DNA of 10,685 bases. Origin: an uncultured Clostridia bacterium (lineage in GTDB: Bacteria; Bacillota; Clostridia; Oscillospirales; Acutalibacteraceae). Under the pieces are notes generated by a model that saw only the letters and a program-made list of their open reading frames with translations, was not told where the DNA came from and ran no database searches. The stretch lies in contig CAMCIX010000029.1 of NCBI GenBank assembly GCA_945875045.1, positions 1-10,685 of the forward strand, given 5' to 3'. Shown here piece after piece: positions 1 through 6,443 of the stretch. The translations under genes were made by a program, and so were the position numbers. How positions within the stretch are numbered: the first letter of the stretch is position 1; each line of letters begins with the position of its first letter.

Positions 1-1469
1 CTATGCAAAAGCTTAAAAATAAAATTTACGATATTAACCGCGATACCGCCCGTTTTTTCCACAGCTTTCTTATGTCCGAACAGGGCAGATGGGCGCTCGA
101 TTATTTAACGGGCAGAGGGCTTTCCCTTAAAACCATTAAGCATTTCGGATCGGGCGCCGCCCCCGATTCTTGGGATATGCTTATTAAGCACCTAAAGGAA
201 AAGGGCTACAGAGAGGAGGATATGCTGGCGGCGGGGGTTGTCGGCAAAAGTCAGCGGGGAACGGTTTACGACCGCTTCAGAAAGCGGGTTATGTTCCCGA
301 TAATTAATATCAGGGGGAATATTATCGCCTTCAGCGGGCGCGCTATGCCGGGGGAGGACAAGCAGGGGGGCAAATACGTAAACACCTCCGACACGCCGGT
401 TTACAAAAAAAGCGCCAACCTTTTCGGAATGAATTTCGCGAAAAACGTCTGCTCGGAAAGGGTGATACTCGTCGAGGGCAATATGGACGTTATTTCCCTC
501 CATCAGGCGGGCTTTACAAATGCCGTAGCACCGCTGGGCACGGCGTTTACTATGGAGCAGGCAAACCTTTTGGCGCGCTACACAAAGGAAATCGTTTTAA
601 CCTTAGACGCCGACGCGGCGGGGCAAAAGGCGATAAAAAGAGCCTCAGAGCTTTTAGAAAACACGGGGCTTAAAACCCGGGTCGTGGTAATACCCGACGG
701 AAAGGACCCCGACGAATTTATAAAGAAAAACGGTCCCGAACGCTTTGCGGCGCTTTTGGAGGGCGCGGTAAGCGATATGGAGTATAAATTACTCACCGCC
801 GCAAAGGATATTAACCTTGAAAGCGAGGACGGGAGACTGCGGTATTTATCCGCCGCCGCCGAAATTGTTGCGGGCTCGGACGACGTTATGACGAGGGACA
901 TTTATATAGGCAGACTTTGCGATAAATACGGCGTTTCGAGAACCGCCCTTACCGCAAAGGTGGAGGAAATACGCAAAAAGAACGCAAGGATAAGGAAAAA
1001 GAAGGAGATTTCCGACATTATCCGACCGAAATTTACAAAAGACGACGTTAATCCCGAACGGCGGCGTTCGCCTAAAGGGGTGGCGGCGGAGGAAACGGTT
1101 ATCGCGGTACTGCTTAAAAATCCCGATTTTTATAGGTATGCTAAGGAACAGCTTCCCCCCGAAAAGCTTATAACCTCGCTTAACAGGCGGATTTACGAGA
1201 TAATCCTGTCCACCCTCGAACGGGGCGGCGCGCTTGATATTTCGGTCTTTGCCGAAAGGCTTCTGCCCGCCGAGATAGGGTATTTGGTATCCCTGCAAAA
1301 CAGCGAAAAAGCGGGCAAAAACCCCGAAATTGTATTAAAAGATTGCATTAGGGTAATATTAGAAGAGGATACTCTGATATCCGCCCAAAATCCCGAGAAT
1401 ACCTCGGTTGAGGATTGGGCGGCTACCCTTCAAAATATTATCGATAATAAATCGAAAGGAAAAAAATAA
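1..1469 (+). CDS. dnaG: DNA primase DnaG, 5'-truncated by window edge
   Basis: Primase that makes RNA primers for DnaB-driven lagging-strand synthesis. The reading frame is open from base 1. The first ATG (base 3) gives 488 residues, while bacterial DnaG is usually near 600, and the visible protein begins in the linker after the CHC2 zinc-binding domain (roughly the first 100 residues), so it is cut by the window edge rather than naturally short. Numbered from that ATG, the TOPRIM_N core is at about residues 20-150. The TOPRIM catalytic motifs are the EGNMD glutamate/aspartate (158-162) and LDADAAG (201-207), both intact. The C-terminal segment from about residue 360 ([14 protein letters not shown] onward) looks like the DnaB-interaction domain. 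The TAA stop overlaps the rpoD ATG by one base (TAATG), which suggests translational coupling in a dnaG-rpoD operon, the classic macromolecular-synthesis arrangement. The upstream promoter is outside the window. Confidence 0.97.
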   Translation, partial: MQKLKNKIYDINRDTARFFHSFLMSEQGRWALDYLTGRGLSLKTIKHFGSGAAPDSWDMLIKHLKEKGYREEDMLAAGVVGKSQRGTVYDRFRKRVMFPIINIRGNIIAFSGRAMPGEDKQGGKYVNTSDTPVYKKSANLFGMNFAKNVCSERVILVEGNMDVISLHQAGFTNAVAPLGTAFTMEQANLLARYTKEIVLTLDADAAGQKAIKRASELLENTGLKTRVVVIPDGKDPDEFIKKNGPERFAALLEGAVSDMEYKLLTAAKDINLESEDGRLRYLSAAAEIVAGSDDVMTRDIYIGRLCDKYGVSRTALTAKVEEIRKKNARIRKKKEISDIIRPKFTKDDVNPERRRSPKGVAAEETVIAVLLKNPDFYRYAKEQLPPEKLITSLNRRIYEIILSTLERGGALDISVFAERLLPAEIGYLVSLQNSEKAGKNPEIVLKDCIRVILEEDTLISAQNPENTSVEDWAATLQNIIDNKSKGKK

Positions 1470-2536
1470 TGGAAAAGAACAAAAAAGAACAGGAAAGTAA
1501 ACTTAAAAAACAGCAGGAGGTTGCCGACGCTTTCGCGGCTGAGGAGGAAAAGGAGCTTACCTTAGACGATATTGAAAACGCTCCCGAGGATTTAGAGGAG
1601 CTGTTTTCCGAGCCGCCCGCCCTCGACTTTGACGAGGAGCCCACCGAGGACGAGCTAAAGCTTGAGGAAATGGACGTTGACGCGTTAAGCGACGATTTAA
1701 GCTTTGAAAATATGAATCTTGACGACCCTGTTAAGATTTATCTTCGCGAGATAGGCAGAGTGCCGCTTCTCTCCTCCGAGGAGGAAATTGAGCTTGCCGT
1801 TAAGATTTCCAACGGCGATCAGAAGGCTAAGCAGAGACTAACCGAGGCTAATTTACGCCTTGTGGTAAGCATTGCAAAAAAATATGTAGGCAGGGGAATG
1901 TATTTCCTCGACCTTATTCAAGAGGGCAATGTGGGTCTTATTAAGGCGGTGGATAAGTTCGACTACCAAAAGGGCTTTAAGTTCTCGACCTACGCTACGT
2001 GGTGGATAAGACAGGCGATTACCAGAGCGATTGCCGATCAGGCGCGTACAATACGAATCCCCGTGCATATGGTGGAAACCATTAACAGGCTTAAAAAGGT
2101 GCAAAGTCAGCTTCTGCACGAAAACGGCTTTGAGCCGAGCGAGGAGCTTATCGCCGAAAAGATGGAGCTTCCCGTTGAGCGTGTGCGGGAGATAATGCGG
2201 GTGGCGCAGGAGCCTGTATCTATGGAAACCCCCATAGGCCCCGAGGAGGATTCCCGCCTTATGGACTTTATAAGGGACGAGGACGCACTGGCTCCCGACG
2301 ACGCGGCGCTTAAAACCATAACCAATGAGGATATTGACAGCGTGCTTAAAACCCTTACTCCGAGGGAGGAATCGGTTATAAGACTCCGTTTCGGACTTGA
2401 GGACGGCAGATGCCACACCTTAGAGGAGGTCGGCACCGAGTTTAACGTAACAAGGGAGCGTATACGCCAGATCGAGGCAAAGGCGCTTCGCAAGCTGCGC
2501 CATCCTGTTCGCAGTAATAAATTCAAGGAAAAATAG
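1469..2536 (+). CDS. rpoD: Primary sigma factor RpoD (SigA)
   Basis: Housekeeping sigma-70 factor of RNA polymerase, 355 residues. The first 80 residues are highly acidic and Lys/Glu-rich, with no clear region 1.1 fold, as in many Firmicutes. Region 1.2 starts at [12 protein letters not shown] (85-96). Region 2 is nearly canonical: [17 protein letters not shown] (128-144), FLDLIQEGN (146-154), and the -10-recognition/melting stretch [20 protein letters not shown] (171-190). Region 3 covers about 195-270. Region 4 (about 295-350) carries the helix-turn-helix [20 protein letters not shown] that reads the -35. The ATG overlaps the dnaG stop, and an AAAGGA Shine-Dalgarno at 1455-1460 with 8-nt spacing supports it. 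The stop is TAG. TTGACA/TATAAT-type promoters seen elsewhere in the window fit this sigma factor. Identification is essentially certain. Confidence 0.98.
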   Translation: MEKNKKEQESKLKKQQEVADAFAAEEEKELTLDDIENAPEDLEELFSEPPALDFDEEPTEDELKLEEMDVDALSDDLSFENMNLDDPVKIYLREIGRVPLLSSEEEIELAVKISNGDQKAKQRLTEANLRLVVSIAKKYVGRGMYFLDLIQEGNVGLIKAVDKFDYQKGFKFSTYATWWIRQAITRAIADQARTIRIPVHMVETINRLKKVQSQLLHENGFEPSEELIAEKMELPVERVREIMRVAQEPVSMETPIGPEEDSRLMDFIRDEDALAPDDAALKTITNEDIDSVLKTLTPREESVIRLRFGLEDGRCHTLEEVGTEFNVTRERIRQIEAKALRKLRHPVRSNKFKEK

Positions 2537-2544
2537 TCTTGTCA

Positions 2545-2565
2545 CGGCGGGCTCTTCGCCTGCCG
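2545..2565 (+). other. GC-rich hairpin between rpoD and the TSCPD gene
   Basis: CGGCGGGC pairs with GCCTGCCG (8 bp, one G-U) around a 5-nt loop. No U-run follows directly; the nearest T-rich stretch starts at 2581. It is therefore not a textbook intrinsic terminator and may be an mRNA stability or processing element separating rpoD from downstream genes. What is seen is the dyad; the role is inferred. Confidence 0.4.
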
Positions 2566-2613
2566 AGCGGACGGAATCAGTCTTTTCAATTTACATAAAG
2601 GAGCATAAATTAA

Positions 2614-2868
2614 GTGGAAATTTCATATAAAACTAAAGGTATATGCGCAAGAGGCATAACGGTTGAGGTTGAGAACGGTATCGTTAAAAGGGTCAGATTT
2701 GACGGAGGCTGTAACGGCAATACGCAGGGCGTGGCGACCCTTGTAGAGGGTATGAGGGTTGACGATGTTATAAGCAAGCTTGAGGGAATCAAGTGCGGCT
2801 TTAAAAATACCTCCTGCCCCGCGCAGTTAGCCGAGGCGTTAAAGGAGTATAAAAACGCGGAGGGCTAA
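2614..2868 (+). CDS. TSCPD-domain protein of the TIGR03905 (four-cysteine) type
   Basis: Small protein of 84 residues starting at GTG, supported by AAAGGAG at 2597-2603 with 10-nt spacing. It matches the stand-alone TSCPD family: it starts with the strand pattern YKTKGICARGITVEVENG, has FDGGCNGNTQGV in the middle and ends in the name-giving TSCPAQLAEAL. Four cysteines (11, 33, 61, 68) are spaced as in TIGR03905 members and could bind a metal, but none of this is demonstrated here. A related TSCPD domain occurs at the C terminus of B12-dependent ribonucleotide reductases, hinting at nucleic-acid or nucleotide chemistry; the stand-alone form has no established function. It follows rpoD by 77 bp and precedes an unknown gene by 30 bp, probably in one transcription unit with the latter. 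Confidence 0.9.
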   Translation: MEISYKTKGICARGITVEVENGIVKRVRFDGGCNGNTQGVATLVEGMRVDDVISKLEGIKCGFKNTSCPAQLAEALKEYKNAEG

Positions 2869-2898
2869 TGCCTTAGCCGCACAAAAGGGTGAAAAGCT

Positions 2899-3450
2899 TT
2901 GTATTCGGACAACGATATTAAAATCGCGGGCGACAGACCCTCGCTGGATATAAAAAGAAACAGGGAAACCGCCGCGTCTAAAAAAAGCGAGCCTAAAAGC
3001 GAGGACATTAAGAACGCGCGGGAATTAGGCAGAATAATAGCGGAAAAATTTATCGGAGACGCCCGCACGGCGGAAATTTCGGACGAGGGAGAGCCTTCTG
3101 ATTTTGAAATGCTTATTCAACGTCGGCTTCTGCTTTCCTTTACGGCGACGGTCGGGTTTGAGCAGTACTGCGCCGACGATTCGCTTGCGGGTATAGCCCA
3201 AAAAAGCTTTATCGACACGGTTAAGAAGACCGATATAGAGCTGTATAATTCTTCAAGCGATACGGGAGCCTTCTCCTTTTATTATGTCGCTTACAGAAGG
3301 GGTAGCGAGATAGACAGAAGAATGGGGCAGACCTTCGCAATGCTCTGCGCCCACGACGGCGACCCCGTTTATCAGGAGCTGGGCGAGGCGCTTTACTGCT
3401 GGTTTATTTCTACGGTTAAGAAAACGGCGCAAAAGCTTAATTTGATATGA
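2899..3450 (+). CDS. Uncharacterised 183-residue protein
   Basis: No family is recognised. The start is TTG, chosen because AAGGGTG at 2885-2891 sits 8 nt upstream and the next in-frame Met is about 70 residues inside. The N-terminal 65 residues are charged and Lys/Ser/Glu-rich, likely disordered (RNRETAASKKSEPKSEDIKN). From about residue 70 the sequence looks folded and helical (EMLIQRRLLLSFTATVGFEQ), with GAFSFYYVAYRRG around 127-139 and a C-terminal helix ending WFISTVKKTAQKLNLI. There is no signal peptide or membrane segment, so it is presumably cytoplasmic. It has codon use like its neighbours and ends in TGA. It lies 30 bp after the TSCPD gene with no terminator between, so the two may be co-transcribed. 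A function cannot be given. Confidence 0.8.
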   Translation: MYSDNDIKIAGDRPSLDIKRNRETAASKKSEPKSEDIKNARELGRIIAEKFIGDARTAEISDEGEPSDFEMLIQRRLLLSFTATVGFEQYCADDSLAGIAQKSFIDTVKKTDIELYNSSSDTGAFSFYYVAYRRGSEIDRRMGQTFAMLCAHDGDPVYQELGEALYCWFISTVKKTAQKLNLI

Positions 3451-3460
3451 CATAATTAAT

Positions 3461-3499
3461 CCTTCCTTTTCATATTTTGAAGAGGAAGGAGATTTTTTT
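3461..3499 (+). terminator. Terminator-shaped hairpin overlapping the amidase ribosome binding site
   Basis: CCTTCCTTTTC (3461-3471) pairs with GAAGAGGAAGG (3479-3489), an 11-bp stem with one G-U and a 7-nt loop. It is followed after three bases by seven T residues (3493-3499) that run straight into the ATG at 3500. This has the form of an intrinsic terminator for the upstream genes. Its 3' arm is also the Shine-Dalgarno (AGGAAGGAG, 3483-3491) of the next gene, so the same fold would hide that ribosome binding site. Confidence 0.6.
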
Positions 3500-4231
3500 A
3501 TGCCGATTATTTATTTAAGTCCGTCAACGCAGGAGTTTAACCCCTATGCCGGGGGAGGGAACGAGGAATACTATATGAATCTTATCGCCGACGCAATGGA
3601 GCCGTATTTGGCGGCGAGCGGGATTCAGTTTGTAAGAAATACGCCCGATATGACCGCGGCGTCCTCAATCGCCGCTTCTAACGCGGGGAATTATGATTTG
3701 CATTTGGCTTTACATTCAAACGCCGTGGGGAGCGGCGCTTCAAACGTTCGAGGGACAGACGTTTATTATTACCCCACAAGTACCGAGGGCAAGCGGTTCG
3801 CCGAAATCGCGGCGAATAATTTACAGCTTATATACCCTCTGCCCGGTAAGGTAAAAACCGTTCCCACAACTACCTTAGGCGAGGTGGCAAGGGTGCGCGC
3901 GCCCGGTGTGCTTATAGAGCTTGCCTACCACGATAACCCCGAGGACGCGAATTGGATTAGGAACAATATTAACGCGATTGCCGAAAATCTTGTGATGTCG
4001 CTTACCGAATTTTTCGGAATACCCTTTAATATGCCCCAGCCTATTATGACGGGCTATGTATCGACAAAGGGCTCTAACCTTAATATTCGCTCAAAGCCCG
4101 ATATATCCGCCCCGATAATAGGAAAGGCGCCCAACGGCTCGGAGGTTCTTATATATAACCGCCTGCCCGACTGGGATTTAATAGGCTACGGCGGAACGGT
4201 GGGCTATGTAAGAAACAGCTATATTGCGTAG
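3500..4231 (+). CDS. N-acetylmuramoyl-L-alanine amidase-like protein with C-terminal SH3 domain
   Basis: A 243-residue protein in two parts. Residues 1-173 resemble the Amidase_3 zinc amidases that cut the MurNAc-L-Ala bond of peptidoglycan; residues 184-243 are a bacterial SH3 (SH3b) domain (GSNLNIRSKPD...GKAPNGSEV...GYVRNSYI) of the wall-binding sort. Conserved Amidase_3 landmarks present are a Glu pair at 22-23, LHSNA with His72, and the catalytic-type Glu140 in VLIELAYHDNPED. The first metal-binding His, normally in an N-terminal DPGHGG-like motif, is absent: the equivalent stretch reads LSPSTQEFN. Extra histidines 68 and 144 lie near the other motifs. No signal peptide is visible, so export would need a holin-like or lytic route, or a different site of action such as the mother cell. 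It could be a weak, altered or inactive enzyme. The start ATG has AGGAAGGAG upstream, buried in a hairpin. Confidence 0.85.
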   Translation: MPIIYLSPSTQEFNPYAGGGNEEYYMNLIADAMEPYLAASGIQFVRNTPDMTAASSIAASNAGNYDLHLALHSNAVGSGASNVRGTDVYYYPTSTEGKRFAEIAANNLQLIYPLPGKVKTVPTTTLGEVARVRAPGVLIELAYHDNPEDANWIRNNINAIAENLVMSLTEFFGIPFNMPQPIMTGYVSTKGSNLNIRSKPDISAPIIGKAPNGSEVLIYNRLPDWDLIGYGGTVGYVRNSYIA

Positions 4232-4253
4232 CTTAAAAAAATAAGAGGAGCCG

Positions 4254-4277
4254 AAAAACAAACCCTGATTTGTTTTT
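4254..4277. terminator. Possible bidirectional terminator between convergent genes
   Basis: AAAAACAAA (4254-4262) and TTTGTTTTT (4269-4277) form a perfect 9-bp inverted repeat with a 6-nt loop, placed in the 73-bp gap between the convergent amidase and nadE genes. On both strands the stem ends in a T-run. The stem has only one G-C pair, so termination strength is doubtful. Confidence 0.4.
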
Positions 4278-4304
4278 ACAGCCCCTGCGATAATATAAAA
4301 AACT

Positions 4305-6221
4305 TTATTTTATTTCTTCAAGCTCTTGAAGCCAGACTGCCGAGGAGGCGTCGGAGGGCATACGCCAGTCGCCGCGGGGCGAAAGGGTTACAGAGCCGAC
4401 CTTCGGGCCGTCGGGCAGGCAGGAGCGCTTGAACTGCTGGGCGAAAAACCGCTTTACAAACACGGTAAGCCAATGCTTAACCGTCTCCCTGTCGTAAATT
4501 CCGTTAAAGGCAATAAGGGCTAATCGGAAGATTTTTTTTGGCGATTCGCCGTTGCGCAATATATGGTAAAGGAAGAAGTCGTGAAGCTCGTAGGGGCCTA
4601 CTAAATCCTCGGTTTTTTGCGCTATCTCGCCCTTTTCGTCGGCGGGGAGCAGCTCGGGAGAAACGGGGGTGTCTAAAATATCGAGCAACACCGCCTTAAG
4701 CTCGCTGTCGGCGCTTTGAGCCTCGTGACGGATAATATACCGCACAAGGGTTTTGGGTACTGAGGAATTGACCGCGTACATAGACATATGGTCGCCGTTG
4801 TAGGTCGCCCAGCCGAGGGCAAGCTCGGACAGGTCACCCGTGCCTATAACCATACCGCCCGTCTTGTTGGCAATATCCATAAGTACCTGGGTGCGCTCTC
4901 TTGCCTGAGAGTTTTCATAGGTTACGTCAAGGCAGTCGGGGTCTTGACCTATATCCGAAAAATGCTGATTTACTGCTTTTGTGATGTTAACCTCCTTAAA
5001 GGTGACCCCCAAAAGACGGCAGAGCGTTTCTGAATTGGAGCGGGTGCGGTTAGTCGTGCCGAAGCAGGGCATAGTGACCGCGACAATATCGCTTAAAGGG
5101 CGGTTTAAAAGCTTCATCGCTCGGACAGCTACAAGGAGCGCCAAGGTGCTGTCAAGTCCGCCCGAAATGCCGATTACCGCGGTTTTTGCCCGTGTGTGGG
5201 CAAGCCGCTTTTTAAGACCGTAGGACTGTATGCGGAGTATCGCCTCGGCGCGGCTGTTAATGTCGGCGCTGTCGGTCGGGACAAAGGGGTTTTTGGCGAT
5301 ATTTCTCGTCAATTCGGTTGTGATTTTTTTCTGCTCAAAGGTAACGGTTTTAAGCCCCGGAAGCGGCTCAAAGCTTGTGTTTTTGTGCCGCTCGCCCGCA
5401 AGCTTTTTAAGGTCGATTTCGGTTACTGTAAGCTCTTTTTCTTCAAATGGCGCGCTTTCGGCAAGGGTTGTGCCGTTTTCGCAGATAAGGCAATGCCCCG
5501 AATATACCAAGTCCTGCGTGGATTCGCCGCTGCCCGATGAGGTGTAAACATACCCGCACAAAAGCCTTGCGGAGGTTGAGGAAATAAGCGAAGTGCGGTA
5601 CTCCGCCTTGCCGATAACCTCATTCGAGGCGGAGGGGTTTACGATAATATGCGCTCCCCCTCTGCAAAGCCTTTCCGAGGGGGGCGCCGCCGCCCACAAA
5701 TCCTCGCATATCTCAATACCGAAGGTGTAGTCACTCATTTCGCTGTGCACGAATATAAGCTCAGTGCCAAAGGGCGCCGTCATACCGCATATATTAAGGG
5801 TTGCGTCCTTGCCGATAAGCAGACCTGTGGAAAACTGCCTCTGCTCGTAAAACTCGGCGTAATTAGGCATATAGGTCTTAGGTACAATACCGAGAATTTT
5901 CCCGTTTGAGAGCACCGCCGCGCAGTTAAACAGCTTTGAAGCATATAAAAGGGGCGCGCCGACAATAACTACAGGGTATTTTCCGACGGTGTATTCGGCA
6001 ATTTCCTTAAGCGCGTTTTTCGCCGAGCTTAAAAGAGTTTCCGAAAAGAATAAATCCCCGCAGGTGTAGCCCGTAACGCAAAGCTCGGGTAGAACAAGCA
6101 GATTTACCCTTAATTTATCCGCCTTGCCTATAAGACCCTTAATTTCTTTCGTGTTAGCCGCAACGTCCGCCACGGTGCACTCGGGCAGACCGGAAGCAAC
6201 CTTTATAAAACCGTCAACCAT
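4305..6221 (-). CDS. nadE: Glutamine-dependent NAD+ synthase
   Basis: Catalyses the last step of NAD+ synthesis: nicotinic acid adenine dinucleotide plus ATP and glutamine-derived ammonia to NAD+, in the cytoplasm. The N-terminal half (about 1-275) is a nitrilase-fold glutaminase with a complete triad: Glu46 (LPELCVTGY), Lys115 (PKTYMPNY) and Cys172 (GIEICEDLW). The C-terminal half is the ATP-pyrophosphatase synthetase with the P-loop SGGLDS (353-358), ENSQARERTQ and GTGDLSELALGW. The start chosen is ATG at 6221 (638 residues), because AAGGA lies 9 nt upstream of it. The TTG three codons earlier (6230) directly abuts that Shine-Dalgarno, leaving no spacing. Length and domain order match two-domain bacterial NadE, which uses glutamine rather than free ammonia. 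It is divergent from pckG, apparently monocistronic, and shares a regulatory region holding a Rex-like site. Confidence 0.97.
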   Translation of the reverse strand: MVDGFIKVASGLPECTVADVAANTKEIKGLIGKADKLRVNLLVLPELCVTGYTCGDLFFSETLLSSAKNALKEIAEYTVGKYPVVIVGAPLLYASKLFNCAAVLSNGKILGIVPKTYMPNYAEFYEQRQFSTGLLIGKDATLNICGMTAPFGTELIFVHSEMSDYTFGIEICEDLWAAAPPSERLCRGGAHIIVNPSASNEVIGKAEYRTSLISSTSARLLCGYVYTSSGSGESTQDLVYSGHCLICENGTTLAESAPFEEKELTVTEIDLKKLAGERHKNTSFEPLPGLKTVTFEQKKITTELTRNIAKNPFVPTDSADINSRAEAILRIQSYGLKKRLAHTRAKTAVIGISGGLDSTLALLVAVRAMKLLNRPLSDIVAVTMPCFGTTNRTRSNSETLCRLLGVTFKEVNITKAVNQHFSDIGQDPDCLDVTYENSQARERTQVLMDIANKTGGMVIGTGDLSELALGWATYNGDHMSMYAVNSSVPKTLVRYIIRHEAQSADSELKAVLLDILDTPVSPELLPADEKGEIAQKTEDLVGPYELHDFFLYHILRNGESPKKIFRLALIAFNGIYDRETVKHWLTVFVKRFFAQQFKRSCLPDGPKVGSVTLSPRGDWRMPSDASSAVWLQELEEIK

Positions 6222-6251
6222 ATTTTTCAATCCTTATTCCTTGATATATAC

Positions 6252-6280
6252 AGTTTAAAACTTTTTTGTCTTTATGTCAA
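6252..6280 (-). promoter_or_regulatory. Probable nadE promoter
   Basis: On the - strand TTGACA (6280-6275), a perfect sigma-A -35, is followed after 17 nt by TAAACT (6257-6252), matching four of six -10 positions. The predicted start near 6245 leaves a leader of about 24 nt containing the AAGGA Shine-Dalgarno. Confidence 0.6.
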
Positions 6281-6349
6281 TATTATTATAAGTCGGCATT
6301 TTCGGTTAATACTTAAATTAATAAGGCAGATTGCGAAAAATTTAAGATA

Positions 6350-6367
6350 TTGTTAATTTTTTTACAA
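6350..6367. promoter_or_regulatory. Candidate Rex (NADH/NAD+ sensor) binding site
   Basis: The sequence TTGTTAATTTTTTTACAA matches 13 of the 14 fixed positions of the Rex consensus TTGTTAA-N4-TTAACAA known from Firmicutes. It ends 5 bp before the -35 of the pckG promoter and lies about 110 bp upstream of the nadE start site. The surrounding DNA is AT-rich, which raises the chance of a false match. Confidence 0.45.
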
Positions 6368-6372
6368 TCTTC

Positions 6373-6401
6373 TTGCATTTCTTTTTTTAATGAGTTATAA
6401 T
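6373..6401 (+). promoter_or_regulatory. pckG promoter
   Basis: TTGCAT (-35, 6373-6378), a 17-nt spacer, then a perfect TATAAT (6396-6401). The predicted transcript starts near 6408, giving a leader of about 36 nt that contains the AGGGGA ribosome binding site. No riboswitch fits in so short a leader. Confidence 0.8.
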
Positions 6402-6443
6402 GTATAAGGCAAAAATTTGAACTTTTGAAAAGGGGATACCAAA

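Noticed and set aside
846..1298. 150-codon open frame on the - strand inside dnaG
   Set aside because: It lies wholly opposite a conserved primase sequence, is rich in Gly/Arg/Phe from the complementary codons, and has no start signal.
5196..5547. Two open frames of 105-114 codons on the + strand inside nadE
   Set aside because: They are antisense shadows of a well-conserved enzyme gene, with no ribosome binding site, promoter or recognisable protein features.
6222..6230. TTG at 6230 as the nadE start
   Set aside because: The AAGGA ribosome binding site directly touches this TTG, leaving no spacer, whereas the ATG at 6221 has an ideal 9-nt spacing and gives catalytic residue positions close to those known for the family.
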